64,000 nucleotides of DNA from Geranomyces variabilis. Taxonomy: Eukaryota; Chytridiomycota; Chytridiomycetes; Spizellomycetales; Powellomycetaceae. Shown here piece by piece: positions 44,507 to 56,185 of this stretch. Numbering within the stretch: the stretch's first letter is position 1; every line of letters begins with the position of its first letter. A program made the position numbers and the translations under genes. Below the pieces are notes generated by a model, which saw only the letters and a list, made by a program, of their open reading frames with translations, did not search any database and was not told the DNA's origin. The stretch covers positions 38,634 through 102,633 of the forward strand of contig JADGJP010000057.1 in assembly GCA_027603065.1 (NCBI GenBank). Reading direction: 5' to 3'.

Positions 44507-47500
44507 ATGGCATCATCCGCGGCGAACACCTCAAAGCGCAAGGCGGCGCCAACTCCCGTACCAGTGCAGGATGAGGGCGATATAATGCGTATGACTCCGC
44601 TTGGGGCAGGGCAGGAAGTGGGGCGGAGCTGCTTGCTGCTGGAGTACAAGGGCAAGACCATCATGGTAGCGCTTACCCGCCGTAGTCATTGGGCCAACGG
44701 GCGGAGCCCTAAAACCTGATCTCTCGTAGTTGGACTGCGGACTGCATCCAGCGTACAGCGGCCTCTCTGCCTTACCATTTTTCGACGACGTGGACCCTTC
44801 CACCATTGATGTCCTCCTGATCACCCAGTAAGGAGGATGAATGACCGTTGAGGGCCGTATGTGAGAGTTCTGATTGATATCTGTCAATAGCTTCCACGTC
44901 GATCACGCTGCCGCGCTGCCGTACTTTATGGAAAAGGTAGGCGCAAATCTCTCCAGAAAACGGTTATGTTACGGACATTTTGGCGCAAGGCAGCGGGTAG
45001 GCTTAGCATGGACGCTGGCACCAGTCGGAGAAACCGAACTGAGATGCCATGTAGGAGACCATCAGCCTTGTAGCAGAGGCGTGGCGTCGCGAATGCCTTC
45101 TCAGCGCTGTTCTGTAGTGCGTGCGCACGCGTCGCTGTGCTCTTCTTGGCGGCCGCGTCCTCCCTGGGACCTGCGTTGTCGAAGCATTGCGCGGCTGGAA
45201 AGTAGGGTGTCAGTCTGCCATGAGCCGTTTTCAATACACAAACTCCTAACCATCCGTCGATTGTGCTCTTTGATTTTCTCGTGAATGGCGTGCTCACATT
45301 CGCCCTTTCCCAATCCGTGTCTGCAACTTGTTGCGTTGTCACGCCCAGACCACCTTCAAAGGTCGAGTATTCATGACACATCCCACAAAAGCTATCTACA
45401 AGTGGCTCTTGTCTGACTACGTCAAGATCAGGTACTCCAATCAGGCCCGTGGCACAAAAAAAATATTCACTTTTCCCGTGCTAACTTCTGCGCTTGGACG
45501 AGCGTAGCAATCTTTCGGCCGAGGATCAATTGTACGATGAGCAAGACCTTATGCGAAGTTACGAGAAAATTGAGGTCGTCGACTATCACCAAGAAGTTGA
45601 CGTTGAGGGCATTCGTTTCACGCCGTATAACGCGGGCCACGTTCTGGGAGCTGCAATGTTTTTAATCGAGATCGCCGGTGTCCGAGTCTTATACACCGGC
45701 GATTATTCACGAGAGGAAGACCGACATCTGATGGCTGCCGAGAAACCTCCAAACGTCACTCCCGAGGTACTCATCTGCGAATCCACCTATGGTGTGCAAT
45801 CCCATGAGCCACGAGTTGACCGCGAGGCGCGTTTTACCCGCATGGTTCACGACGTCGTGCACCGGGGCGGCCGATGCCTCCTCCCCGTCTTTGCCCTTGG
45901 CCGTGCGCAAGAGCTTTTGTTGATTCTCGATGAGTACTGGCAAGCTCATCCTGAGCTGCACACGGTGCCAATTTACTACGCGTCAAGCCTTGCGAAGAAG
46001 TGTATGACGGTGTTCCAGACATACACCAACATGATGAACGCGCGGATACGGCAGCAAGTGAAAATCAGCAATCCATTTCAGTTCAAACATATTTCCAATT
46101 TGAAAAGCATGGCTCATTTTGACGACGTTGGTCCGTGTGTCATGATGGCTAGTCCCGGCATGTTGCAGGTGCGGGCGTTGTGGGCATTTGAGGTCGAGGA
46201 ACCATGGACTCAATTATTTCTGATTTCAGAACGGGCTGTCCAGAGAGCTTTTGGAGCTGTGGTGTGTGGACAAGCGAAACGGAGTCATCATCCCAGGCTA
46301 CGTGGTGGAGGGAACGCTTGGCAAGGTATTACCGTCTTCCTGCACATGTAAGCCCGCGCGGACGCATTTCACTTTTCAGCCTGACTTTGGTTACCATTCC
46401 TTAGCAAATTCTGTCACAACCTGAAGAGATTGCGTCGATGAACGGCGCTAAACTCCCGCTACGCTTGACCGTGGAATATATATCCTTTTCCGCCCACGTT
46501 GACTATCGCGAGAATTCGGCATTCATCGAAGCTGTGGGGGCATCCAACTTGGTATCCCTTCGATGCACTACTTATTCGTCTGCGTGACGACGTTTCTTAT
46601 CTCTCTCTCCGGCTCAGGTGTTAGTCCACGGTGACTCCAACGAAATGGGACGCCTTAGAAGCGCGCTTCAGAGCAAGTACGCTGAGCGCGAAGTCCCTCT
46701 CCACATTCACACTCCGAAAAACTGCGAAACAGTAGAGCTTTATTTCCGCGGAGAGAAGATGGCCAAGGTTCACACAATCTCCGCATGTCTTCCACCGTGC
46801 GAGCTCAAAGCTGACGTTTCATGATTTGCAGACGATTGGGCATCTAGCGGCACAACCGCCAACTAACGCTGCACCTCTCACTGGCCTTCTTGTTTGCCGT
46901 GACTTTATGTACCATCTTTTAGATCCGCAAGACCTTCCGGAGTTCACAGACCTGGTTCCAGCGTCGCTGACACAGCGGCAAACAGTGCCATGTCATGCGC
47001 CATTTGGCATTGTTAAGTGGTACCTGGAAAACATGTATGGTCCCGTTGATGTATTGGGAAAGCGCTCCTTTGTGGTAGGGACCCGCCAGAAAGCTTTAGT
47101 CAGTTCGATTTTCGCGTGCTGAGAAGCTCTCGGATTGTAGGTGTTCGACACCGTCAAAGTAACTCAAGCGCCAAACCTGCGCACCTATACTCTCGAATGG
47201 GAAGGCGATGCTGTTAATGATATGATCGCCGATTCTGTGGTTGCCGTCATAGTTAGGGAGGCCGGTGTGTCTATGGCCAGCGTCAAACGTATGCTGCTTG
47301 CAGACGCCTTTTGACTAGCGGTTGGATTGGCTATAAGCTAACAAAACAATATTCTCGACAGTCACGAAATCAGATTGCCCGCATCAGCATGGGCATCCTG
47401 CGGAAGATGACGAGAAGTTGGTCGGCGATGATTTCAAGATGGAGGTGGACAAAAAGTTTCTTGACAGCGAGGAACAGTCTCCACCCTCCTCGGCCCCATC

Positions 47501-48016
47501 AGAATCCGATGCGCATGCAGGCCTTCGCACGCCCCCGCTAGGATGTGAGGCAGCAGCAATCCATACAACCAAACTGTTGGCGCTTCATTTTGGAAACAAA
47601 GCAGTCGCGCGTGTCTCTCTCTCGGACGTCGGTGAAGAGCAGGAGTGCACAGTGGCTTCGTGGACCGTCAAGGTGGAGGAAGAGTTGTGCATTGCAAGAG
47701 TCACTTATTCTCTTGATGGGCTGATCTGGAGGACGGTGGGTGGTATGGCGCATTTAAAGTTGAGCGAAGTATCATTCATTTATGCGCGGCGTATCTACAG
47801 GTCGTATCGGCGCCAAACGACGAAATCAGGCGGCGAGTTCAGGTGGTAATTGATCGCGCTTGGCGGACCGTGAGACCGATTCACGAGACTTGGCGCCTCA
47901 GCGATACGAAGTTCAATCGAGAAGGGCAGAAAGAAATTGACAATGGCGAAAAGGATGCGCTGCAGAAACAAGAAGATGGTCCTGCAGACAAGGGAGGTGT
48001 GAAATCACCGTCATGA
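44507..48016 (+). CDS. YSH1: CPSF73/Ysh1, pre-mRNA 3'-end endonuclease
   Basis: Twelve exons (44507-44665, 44730-44827, 44891-44936, 45349-45431, 45508-46168, 46230-46325, 46405-46551, 46618-46767, 46832-47074, 47141-47288, 47362-47735, 47801-48016) give 806 residues. This metallo-beta-lactamase/beta-CASP nuclease cuts pre-mRNA at the poly(A) site. Zinc motifs are intact: HFHVDH (its first His codon is split by intron 2), [15 protein letters not shown], and [28 protein letters not shown] and [17 protein letters not shown] mark the beta-CASP core. Conserved C-terminal segments follow, with a less conserved acidic insert after exon 10. Eleven introns are otherwise under about 80 nt, but intron 3 (44937-45348) is 412 nt. 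The exon 8 donor (GTTCAC) is weak. At 806 residues it is longer than human (684). Confidence 0.94.
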
Positions 48017-48304
48017 CCACGATTTTCTAGCGCCACTTAAGAGTCTGAGGTGTTTTAGGTCTAGGTCGGTAAATGCTTGGGGGGAATACAGAAATGCCGT
48101 GTCCGACTTAGGTTCTTTTAAATAGAATGTAATGCAAGTCCGACAGGATAACGCGTCATTCACTCTTGCATCGTTGTGACTTGATTTAGCAGACTCTTCT
48201 GGCGCGTCTAGGCTCCTGGTCGCGCAAAAGCTCTGACTCATCATGACTCGGATGAGAGGTGTCGTCGCTTTACCGTTGATAGCGAATATACAAGTTTGCA
48301 TAAT

Positions 48305-51300
48305 TTAGACTTTGACGGCAGGCTGCTGTTGCTGCGTAAATCGCCACTTGAGCAAATCTTGCAAGCTGTCCTTCTCGGGATACTCTTGGTTGCTAATAAG
48401 TGCCGCAAGCTCTTTCATAATGTTAGGGGCTGTTCCAGACGCATCAGCTCTCTTGACGTCCTCCGCTGGATCGACGAAGCACTCGCTAATTTCAGCCAGA
48501 CCTGCTTCCCCGAGCAGCTAAGCCATGTCACCACAATGTGTAAGCAAACATCCATTAAAGAACAAACCATGCTTTGCACAACGTGAAGTGGGCTAAGCCC
48601 CTCTTCACGGGCCGTGAACTTACTTGAATCATTTTGATGGAGGTCACGCGCACTTCGGTGTCGGGATCCTTCCAAAGCTGCACTAAGACCCGTATAAACT
48701 GAAGGCGCAGAGATCTCTCTTTGATACTCGGAATGAGCTGCGCCATAAGGTTGAGCTGATCGGCTTTCTGCGCAAGGGGCGAAGGCAAAGTCATGGTCAG
48801 CCAGTGAAAAAACCTGAACCTCCTAAGCTTTTGCATAGTCCCGCTACCAGTCGCCTACCCTTCGATAGAGCTCCGCATTGTCGTCGACGAGGCGAGAGAG
48901 GAATTCTTGTACAATGTTCTTGATCTTGTTAACAAAGCCTTGCTTGATTGAAAATTCAAGCTGTATCATTGTCGTCGTGACAAGAGCTTCCACAGCTGCA
49001 ATCCGGATGCCCCTACATTGAGTCGTCTGAAGTCAACCTATCAGCGTTCAAGCACTACTTTATAGAATCCTCTTACCGGTGCTCGTTGGCTAACATTTCG
49101 GATAGAAAGTGGAATGCTTCAATTAATCTTGCCTCAGTTGCGGCTGGAAGCAAGTTCGATTAGCACTAAATATGCGGCAAATGCAAAGCAGTCCAGTGTA
49201 CCAAGAATTGTCTTCTTTACCTGTGGACAGGGCGTAGAACAATCCATAGCCAGAAATGGCGTGCAACGAGATAACGGTAAGTCTTCGCAATTGATCGCTC
49301 TACACTGAACCGTAAGCTAGAGTCTCCAAATAAGTCTACTCGAGATGGCGTCGGCTTACTCACCTTCGTGTCAACCATGTCATTGAGCTCATTCCGGCGC
49401 ATCGAAAGTGTGGAGAGTTTGTCTGTCTTTCCAGTTTTGACGATTTCCAGCGTCGCCTCTTGCGTTGCTGCTTTGAATGCTTCCAGCGCGTTGTATCTGT
49501 AGATGGCAATTGAGTACTACCGTGCGTCAGCCGCCTCCCTCAACGTTCTATGCACTTACTGTTCGTCGCTGACGATAGGGATGTCAATGTATTCATTGAA
49601 GAAAAAAAAGCTGCTTTCCAAATTTCCATAAAGGCTCTCTCGAATGACGCCAGCGTTCTCGTTGCAAGCGCTGACAAGGTTGCGCAGCCGATCGATCCAT
49701 ATGCCAACCTGATCACCGATCCCGTCGTGCGCAAACAGCAAGTTAGACAGCACGTCGATGCTATGAACCTCGGCTTCAATATCAACGTCGTCCTCGTCGC
49801 CGACCCCGCCGTCTTTGCGAAGCTCGTCGCTCTCTGTAGAGGCTGCCTGCTTTTTGGCGTCGACATCGGATTTAGCTGCGTCACTCGGTAACAAATCTGA
49901 TTTTGAAGGCGTGTGATTGAAAGGGGATTTCACATCAGAGGACGTCTAAGCGTGGCCCGCACCAGAAAAAGAAGCGTGCACCAGCGTCCAAGGCGACTCA
50001 CCCGACTCCACTCTTCGGAGAATGCCTTCGATAAGATCAGCGGCGACTTTGGTGTACTTTTTGATACACTCGCGCAGGATAGCAAGAGTATCAATATTTA
50101 TCAGCTGCAGAACGACCAAAACGTGCCATTAGTAGAGAGCGTAACACCTGGCGCGGTGCGCAGTGCTTTCATTACCCAGGTGTACTTGGCAAGCGCCTCA
50201 GCGGACGGCTTTTTCGCCGCGGCGGACTTCTCCGCCACGTACGCCATAATACTTTGGGGAAAAGGTAGAATGGCCCGGGCAAAGTGCGCCTCCTTCAATC
50301 CGTAACGCTCGGAATACCTCCGACGTCGATCGGACCCATACCACTGGATATTGTATGGGTCTCTGTCCGGCATTGGTATTTGCAAGCTGATCTATAGGGC
50401 GGGTTACTGTGTCTTAATGACAGTAGGGTGCACCGTGTCCCACAATGCCAGAGGTTTGCCTCACCTGGTCTCGGGTGTCTACAGCCACACCCAACGTGTC
50501 GATGGATGGCAGTCTGCCAGATTCCATGACTGCAGCCCGGCGACTTCCTGGGGTCCCTTTATAGGACCGCAGGGCAGGCATTACAAAATCGAGCATACCC
50601 TCCATGATCATGACATCTTTTGATTTAGCGCGCACTTCTCGGTTGGAGTCCGCGAGGTAAAGGAATGAAAACCAAATGGCTTCTTCAGTCGACATGTATT
50701 TGGCCAAGATCCTCACAATGTCGAGCGTCCGGAGCCTTATGACCGGATCTTTAGACCTGATTTCCTGAGTATGAACTGTTGTGAGTGTGCAATCCGCCAA
50801 TGCGGAGGGGACCCGGTCATACCTTTTTTGCGTTGTTTAGCAAACTCCGAAACAAGGAGTGCTTGGGGCCCAGCTGCCCGAGAATCTTGCCCAGGCATCC
50901 GTATACTTTTTGCCGTGTGTCCGCTTCATTGGTGGTATCCAGTAAAATCTGAATGGCATCCAAAGCACGGACCATGTCATCTTGCCCTGCCAACAGCGCC
51001 AGTTCGACTGAGGAATGCGAAGTGCAGGATTAATCACGCGCTGAGTTTCCCAATTTTTTGTTCAAAACCAATGCTTGCGACCTATACTCACCACTGAGGT
51101 ACACGGCATACAAGCGTCGATGAATTGCTTGACGCTGGCTGGTAATGATTGGAATGTATTTACGTAAAAGTTCTGGAGCTTTTGCCGGGCAAACTTCCTG
51201 AATTAGATCCGAAAGGTAAAACATGGCGATGAGATCGCCCTCGCTGACTGTTGGCGCGCCTGTAACCTTGGCCAGGACTTGTTTGAAAGCTCCTGGCGAA

Positions 51301-54300
51301 TACTCTACAAGGCACTTGTCGTTCCTTAGCTTGAACTCAATCACCTGGGCCTGCTTTCCTGCTGATTGATGTGGTGAAACTTACGAGAAATGTTTCGCAA
51401 ACCCAGCATGCACGCTTCAACAACCGCAGAATTTTCAGGGGTAATTTCCCTGCTCAAATGGTTCGCAAACAGCTCAATTGTCTCCACGAGCGTGCCTTCA
51501 TGCACACAGCAAAACTCAGATATCACGAGCAGGGTGTGCGCCTGCATTTGCGGGTGAAGCTGTAGCTGGTTGAGGTGATACAGCACCTCGCTGATGCTTG
51601 TAGCAGGTACGGGGCCAGCTATCGCTTTCGATAGCTCCTTAAAGCGCGCCATCAGCTTGTTGGATATCATTGGTAGACAAAAGCCGTCATCTTCCAAAGG
51701 CTGAAAAAAGGTTAACACAAATCTCGGACGCCCTATCCCTTTTCTGCAATTCTTTTCATGTTTTACGCACCAGACCATCGAGCTCTGTGACCGGGCTCAG
51801 TGCCTCGAGATCCGACGAAACATCGTTGATGTTCTTGACGCTTACAGTAAGACTCGCACTGTCAAAAAGCAACTCTTCCCATGTTCTGTCAAACGCGAGC
51901 CTGAGTCAGTGCATAGACTGTGACGCGCCTCGACAGCGGGCTACTCGCTAACTCACACTGAAGGCAGAACTAAACTGTCATCCGGATGGGGTGGCAGAGA
52001 TTTAATCAGCGCCTCCAACTTGGACGGGATGCGACGCAGGTATCGCGAGAAAATTAAGCGAACGGCTTCGCTCGGATCTGCATATAGCGGAAGCAGCGCC
52101 CAGGTGATCACCAGTGACTGAACACCGTTCAAATTCGGTAGCTGACGAGCAACGGCATTTGAGACGTTAGCAGCGGCTCAAACGGCAAGCCGTGGACTAC
52201 GCTTACCTGCGCCAAGATTGATGACAGTCCCGCGTGACGGAAGGCAACCTGCGGCGATCGCAGAAAAGGCATGAGCTCTTGCACGAGAGCTGACGCAATT
52301 GCCACATCATTGATCGCCCCAAGAGCGCTAAGCGCAAGGCGGATCACGCCTGTATAAACACCGATATTCAGCGGCACGGTGGCATCTACGATCTCTGCGG
52401 AGAGCCAACTTACGGTCGCGCTCCTCCCTCGAAAGGTTAGATATCAGAGGATCCCCTGCCGCCTCTGGTCCTCCCTTTTGAATTGTACTAATCTCGTTCT
52501 TGATGTAATCGACAAACGTGGTAGATTGCGTTTCGGGCGTGCACCGAAAAATCAGGGGGAAGATTCTTGAGGCGTGTTTCACCACGTCGAGGTCATTGTC
52601 CGTGACCATCGCCCTAGACGCGCGCGTAAGATTGCAGGATTTTTTTAGGGAACACAAGTTAAATGCGCTCACCGTACAACGTCCCGGATTTCTTGAAGTT
52701 TGTTTCCGACACCATGTGGAAAGACCAGAAGAAAAGTTTCGATGAGTTCGAGGGCGCCGATCTTGACTATTGAAGATGGGGTGTTGGAAGCAATATCCAG
52801 CGTTGAATCTCCATATTGAATCAATATTGCTGAAGACACTCCCTGGAGTTTTAGCCGCACGATAGTCCGCAGAATATCAAGAGCAGACAACTGAAACGTC
52901 CATTGCTTATGAGACATCATCTGCTGACTAACAAACTCCATGAGGCCGCGCAGCATCGTCGGATGGAGTTGTTGACCCTTGAAGCAGGAGCGAACGGCTG
53001 AGATGCACGCGGCTCTTCTCATCATTGGGTCGGGCATTCCGCACGAGGGTAGCAAGCACAGCAAAAACCCACAAATATAACGTCGCTTGCCCGCCGGTGT
53101 GCTCGGCATGACGTTGCGCGGAATTCCCTCACCCAAGGACGGCGGCGTGACGCCGAGTTTTGTCAAAAGCAGTGAGATCCAGAAGGGCGAATGAACAAAG
53201 TTTTTGGCGTAACTGTAATCATCCGGGTTGACGAGCTGGTTGTCTGGCGCCTCGGCCAGATAAAAGTCCCAGAATTCGTCAACATTCGCATCTAGGGTGA
53301 TGGCGTCGACTAGGTCCTTGATATTGCTGCGTTCTCGGGCCATTGCTTGAGCGAGGTCATCCATAGTTTTGAGTAACGTCAGCAAAGGCTCATGAAGGGC
53401 GTCCTTGACGGCGCCGAGAGGAGTTACTATGGCGCGGAATGATGTTTCAGAAAGGTTGAACAAGAGCCCGAGTACTTTTCCAGCGCTGTTCAGTAAAAAA
53501 AACATTTAGGGCATCTTTATGGGGTTGTTACGAGTAACTCTCTTACGCACCATTGTGTGTTGTGATCTCCAATGGCCAAAAATAGTATACCGACAGCAGC
53601 GTTGAAGAGTCCGCTTTTCTGCCAAAATGCTGTAAAAGTTCCAATGATGTCGTAAACTGACAGCCTCACGCTGAAATCATGATTGAAAATGAGCTTGAAG
53701 AGGGTGTTGAGAAACTGTGGGGGGCGACAGAATGCGTTGTAAGAGATGCAGGCGTGACCGATATGATGGTTCTTCACAAACCTCTTCGCGTGACTCATCC
53801 GCCAGCTTCTCGAGAGGAAAGCCCTTGACCAAGCTCAACACGGCTTTCAAAGTTAACTGGAAAGGCAGCTTTGAATGGCCTTATCTCCAAGAGACTGATA
53901 GCGAACAAGCTCAACGCATACCGGTGTGATTCGATGATCCATCAGGGCGTGGAAGTAGCCCCACGCAAAAGAAATGTCAGCTTGGGAAGCGGTTTGGAAA
54001 CTAGGAATTAAGGAGGAGATCACTTTTATAGACGCGATCTGAATATCCTCGTCGCCGCTGTTGCAGTACGGAACCAGCGTTTGCATTAAAAAAGTATCGA
54101 ACTTGCGTTCCGCCGTTAGCAAGCTAGCAGGACAACTTTGAAAAGTACCAAAACATATTTACCTTTTCACTCTTGCTACCCCAAAGTCTGATGATCTCAA
54201 GTTGCCGTAACTGCATGTCCTTGCTCAAATACTCGAGGGAATTCGCCATCTTCTGCAGCTGTTTTGGGGCTAGTGGTGGACAAGTCTTGATAGCAATGTC

Positions 54301-56021
54301 GAGGATCTCGCTCATTCGAAACTCCTTCTTGCTGGTCTCCGCTGCGTTGGAAAAGAGTTCATCGTAATTGGAGCTCTGGCGATCTTGATGCCGCAGTAGG
54401 GCCAGCATGTCCTTAAGATCTTGGGCGTTTTCTGGCTTACTTGCGTCCAGCATTGATACGTACAGAAAAGCGCTGAGATAGTCGGTGTCCAAGGCGCCGG
54501 TGATGATAAAGACATAAAGCTCTTTGTTGTCGGACACCATACTGGGATAGATAGCTAGCGCCGCGTGGAGAGAGACACAAGCTCCGTAGCGAACCAATGG
54601 TGGAGTTGCGCGGAAGTGGTTGCCCAAATTTTTGATGAATTCCGCTAGGGCTGGAAAGCTTGTCACAGACGTCTTTTTCGTCTTGGCCATAACACCGCCG
54701 TCCGGGGGACTTGGAATCAGGCTTGCTGCATAAGTCTCGAGCGCCCATGATAGCAAGTCGTAGGCATACTCATCGTGCGGGTTGATCAAATTGATGAAGA
54801 CAGTAAATCCCGTTTCTGGAACGAAACCACTGCGTTAGCTTTAAATTTGCGCGGACTTGAGTGACATGCGCTAACGCCAACCTATGGAGTCCTTAGTCGA
54901 AACTGGATGTTCAAGCTCATGCTCGCTGAGCTTTTCGAAAATTTTCCTCAACGTTCCCTTGATAGCATCTGTTTCAAGGACGGTCTGTATCACTTAAGTT
55001 AGTGACGAGAACATACTTTTCCGGCAACCGAGATACAATAAGAACTAACCTTGCCTCCCAGCCTAAGGAGCGTTTCAATAATCCGATAGGTCAGTGCGGC
55101 ATCAGCCGGAACGTACATCGGGGCCAGCAAGCCGAGCGCCTGTGCTCAGGCGGAGGCAAACATTCAGTAAAGTAAAGCCGTCGCTTGCTGAAAACAAATG
55201 ATCAGATTTACCTTGACAATGACAATTCGATCAGGGAAAATCTTTGAAATCAATGGAACAGAGTGCAAGGAAAAGAAGAGATTCCAAATTGCGGCCAACT
55301 GATCCTCTTCCAGAAAGATTTTTGCATTTTCGTACACAAGTCGCGCAAGCGCTGAATTGCACGTCCCCCGCACGGTCCAGTCCGGACAACTATAAAAGCA
55401 TTCCAGACCCGCTACGATTGCTACGACCATGTGGCAGAGTGCAGGCCCGATATAGTGGAACAGCTCGTGGACTGTTGAAAAGTATCCTTGATCGTCTGTC
55501 TGAAATCCGACAGTAATCTTTTCCATCCTTTTCTTTTGCTCGAACACTTTCTTATCAAAAACTGCCGCGAGCGCGAAAAGCAGCTTAGCTGCCTCAATAC
55601 GAACTGCTTCCAGGAAATGTCCTAGCACGCTCGTCAGCTGCACAGCGTAGTGCACGGTGATTCCTTCTAGCACGTCCTCCATTGTCATGAACGTGTCCTT
55701 GCCGACAAGCACTGGTGCTCCGGCTCGTGCAACACCAGCCAGGCCGCCACCAGCGCCATAGCCACCGATAAAGGCGTTTGTCGGTGGAAGCATCCCCGGC
55801 GCTCCTTTTGCCGGTGCGAGTGCGAAGGGCTTTGACGCATCAGCGGCTTGCACGGCTGTGGTGGCGAAGAATGCTTTTACATCGCCCAGCCATTTCGAGA
55901 CGGCAGGTCGATCGGCTGTAGAAATTGTGAAGCAGATCTGGTGACCCCTGAGTGGATCGAGTCCTCCGACGAGAGACATTTTTGGTGATGGAGATTCCGA
56001 CTCTTTCAAGGCGCGGGCCAT
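48305..56021 (-). CDS. very large helical-repeat (HEAT/ARM-like) protein
   Basis: I do not recognise the family. The 5' part is firm: exons 56021-55212, 55139-55050, 54984-54882 and 54815-54163 join in frame, ending SKSEK, and the next exon begins at about 54122. The ORFs continue in the same way down to the TAA at 48307-48305, whose last exon reads QDLLKWRFTQQQQPAVKV. Altogether the product is around 2,000 residues. It consists almost entirely of amphipathic helix pairs, for example VRYGACVSLHAALAIYP, MMRRAACISAVRSCF, QFIRVLVQLWKDPDTEVRVTS and TFQLSALDILRTIVRL, which is typical of alpha-solenoids such as importins, adaptins and large scaffolds. There is no kinase, helicase or membrane segment. 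Exon 1 has a flexible Gly/Ala/Pro-rich stretch. It is head-to-head with the oxidase gene across 164 bp. Confidence 0.7.
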
Positions 56022-56185
56022 TTCCAAAGTCTTCCTTGCTGCGCATTGCCCCAAGCGCGTGCGTGACGCGTCGAATTTCTGGCAGCGCGGCTATAAAAGG
56101 GCGGCCGCCATCTGAGGAAAGAGGCGTCCGACATCTTTGCCCGCTCCTTGTCACTGCTTGATTTCTACTTCCAAGTGCCCAAGCA

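Noticed and set aside
44338-44664. 109-residue N-terminal extension of the PPR protein
   Set aside because: It overlaps the CPSF73 first exon. The downstream ATG gives a normal mitochondrial presequence.
44874-45284. 136-residue ORF through CPSF73 exon 3 and intron 3
   Set aside because: Only its first part matches CPSF73; the rest is intronic with no protein-like character, and the family alignment resumes at 45349.
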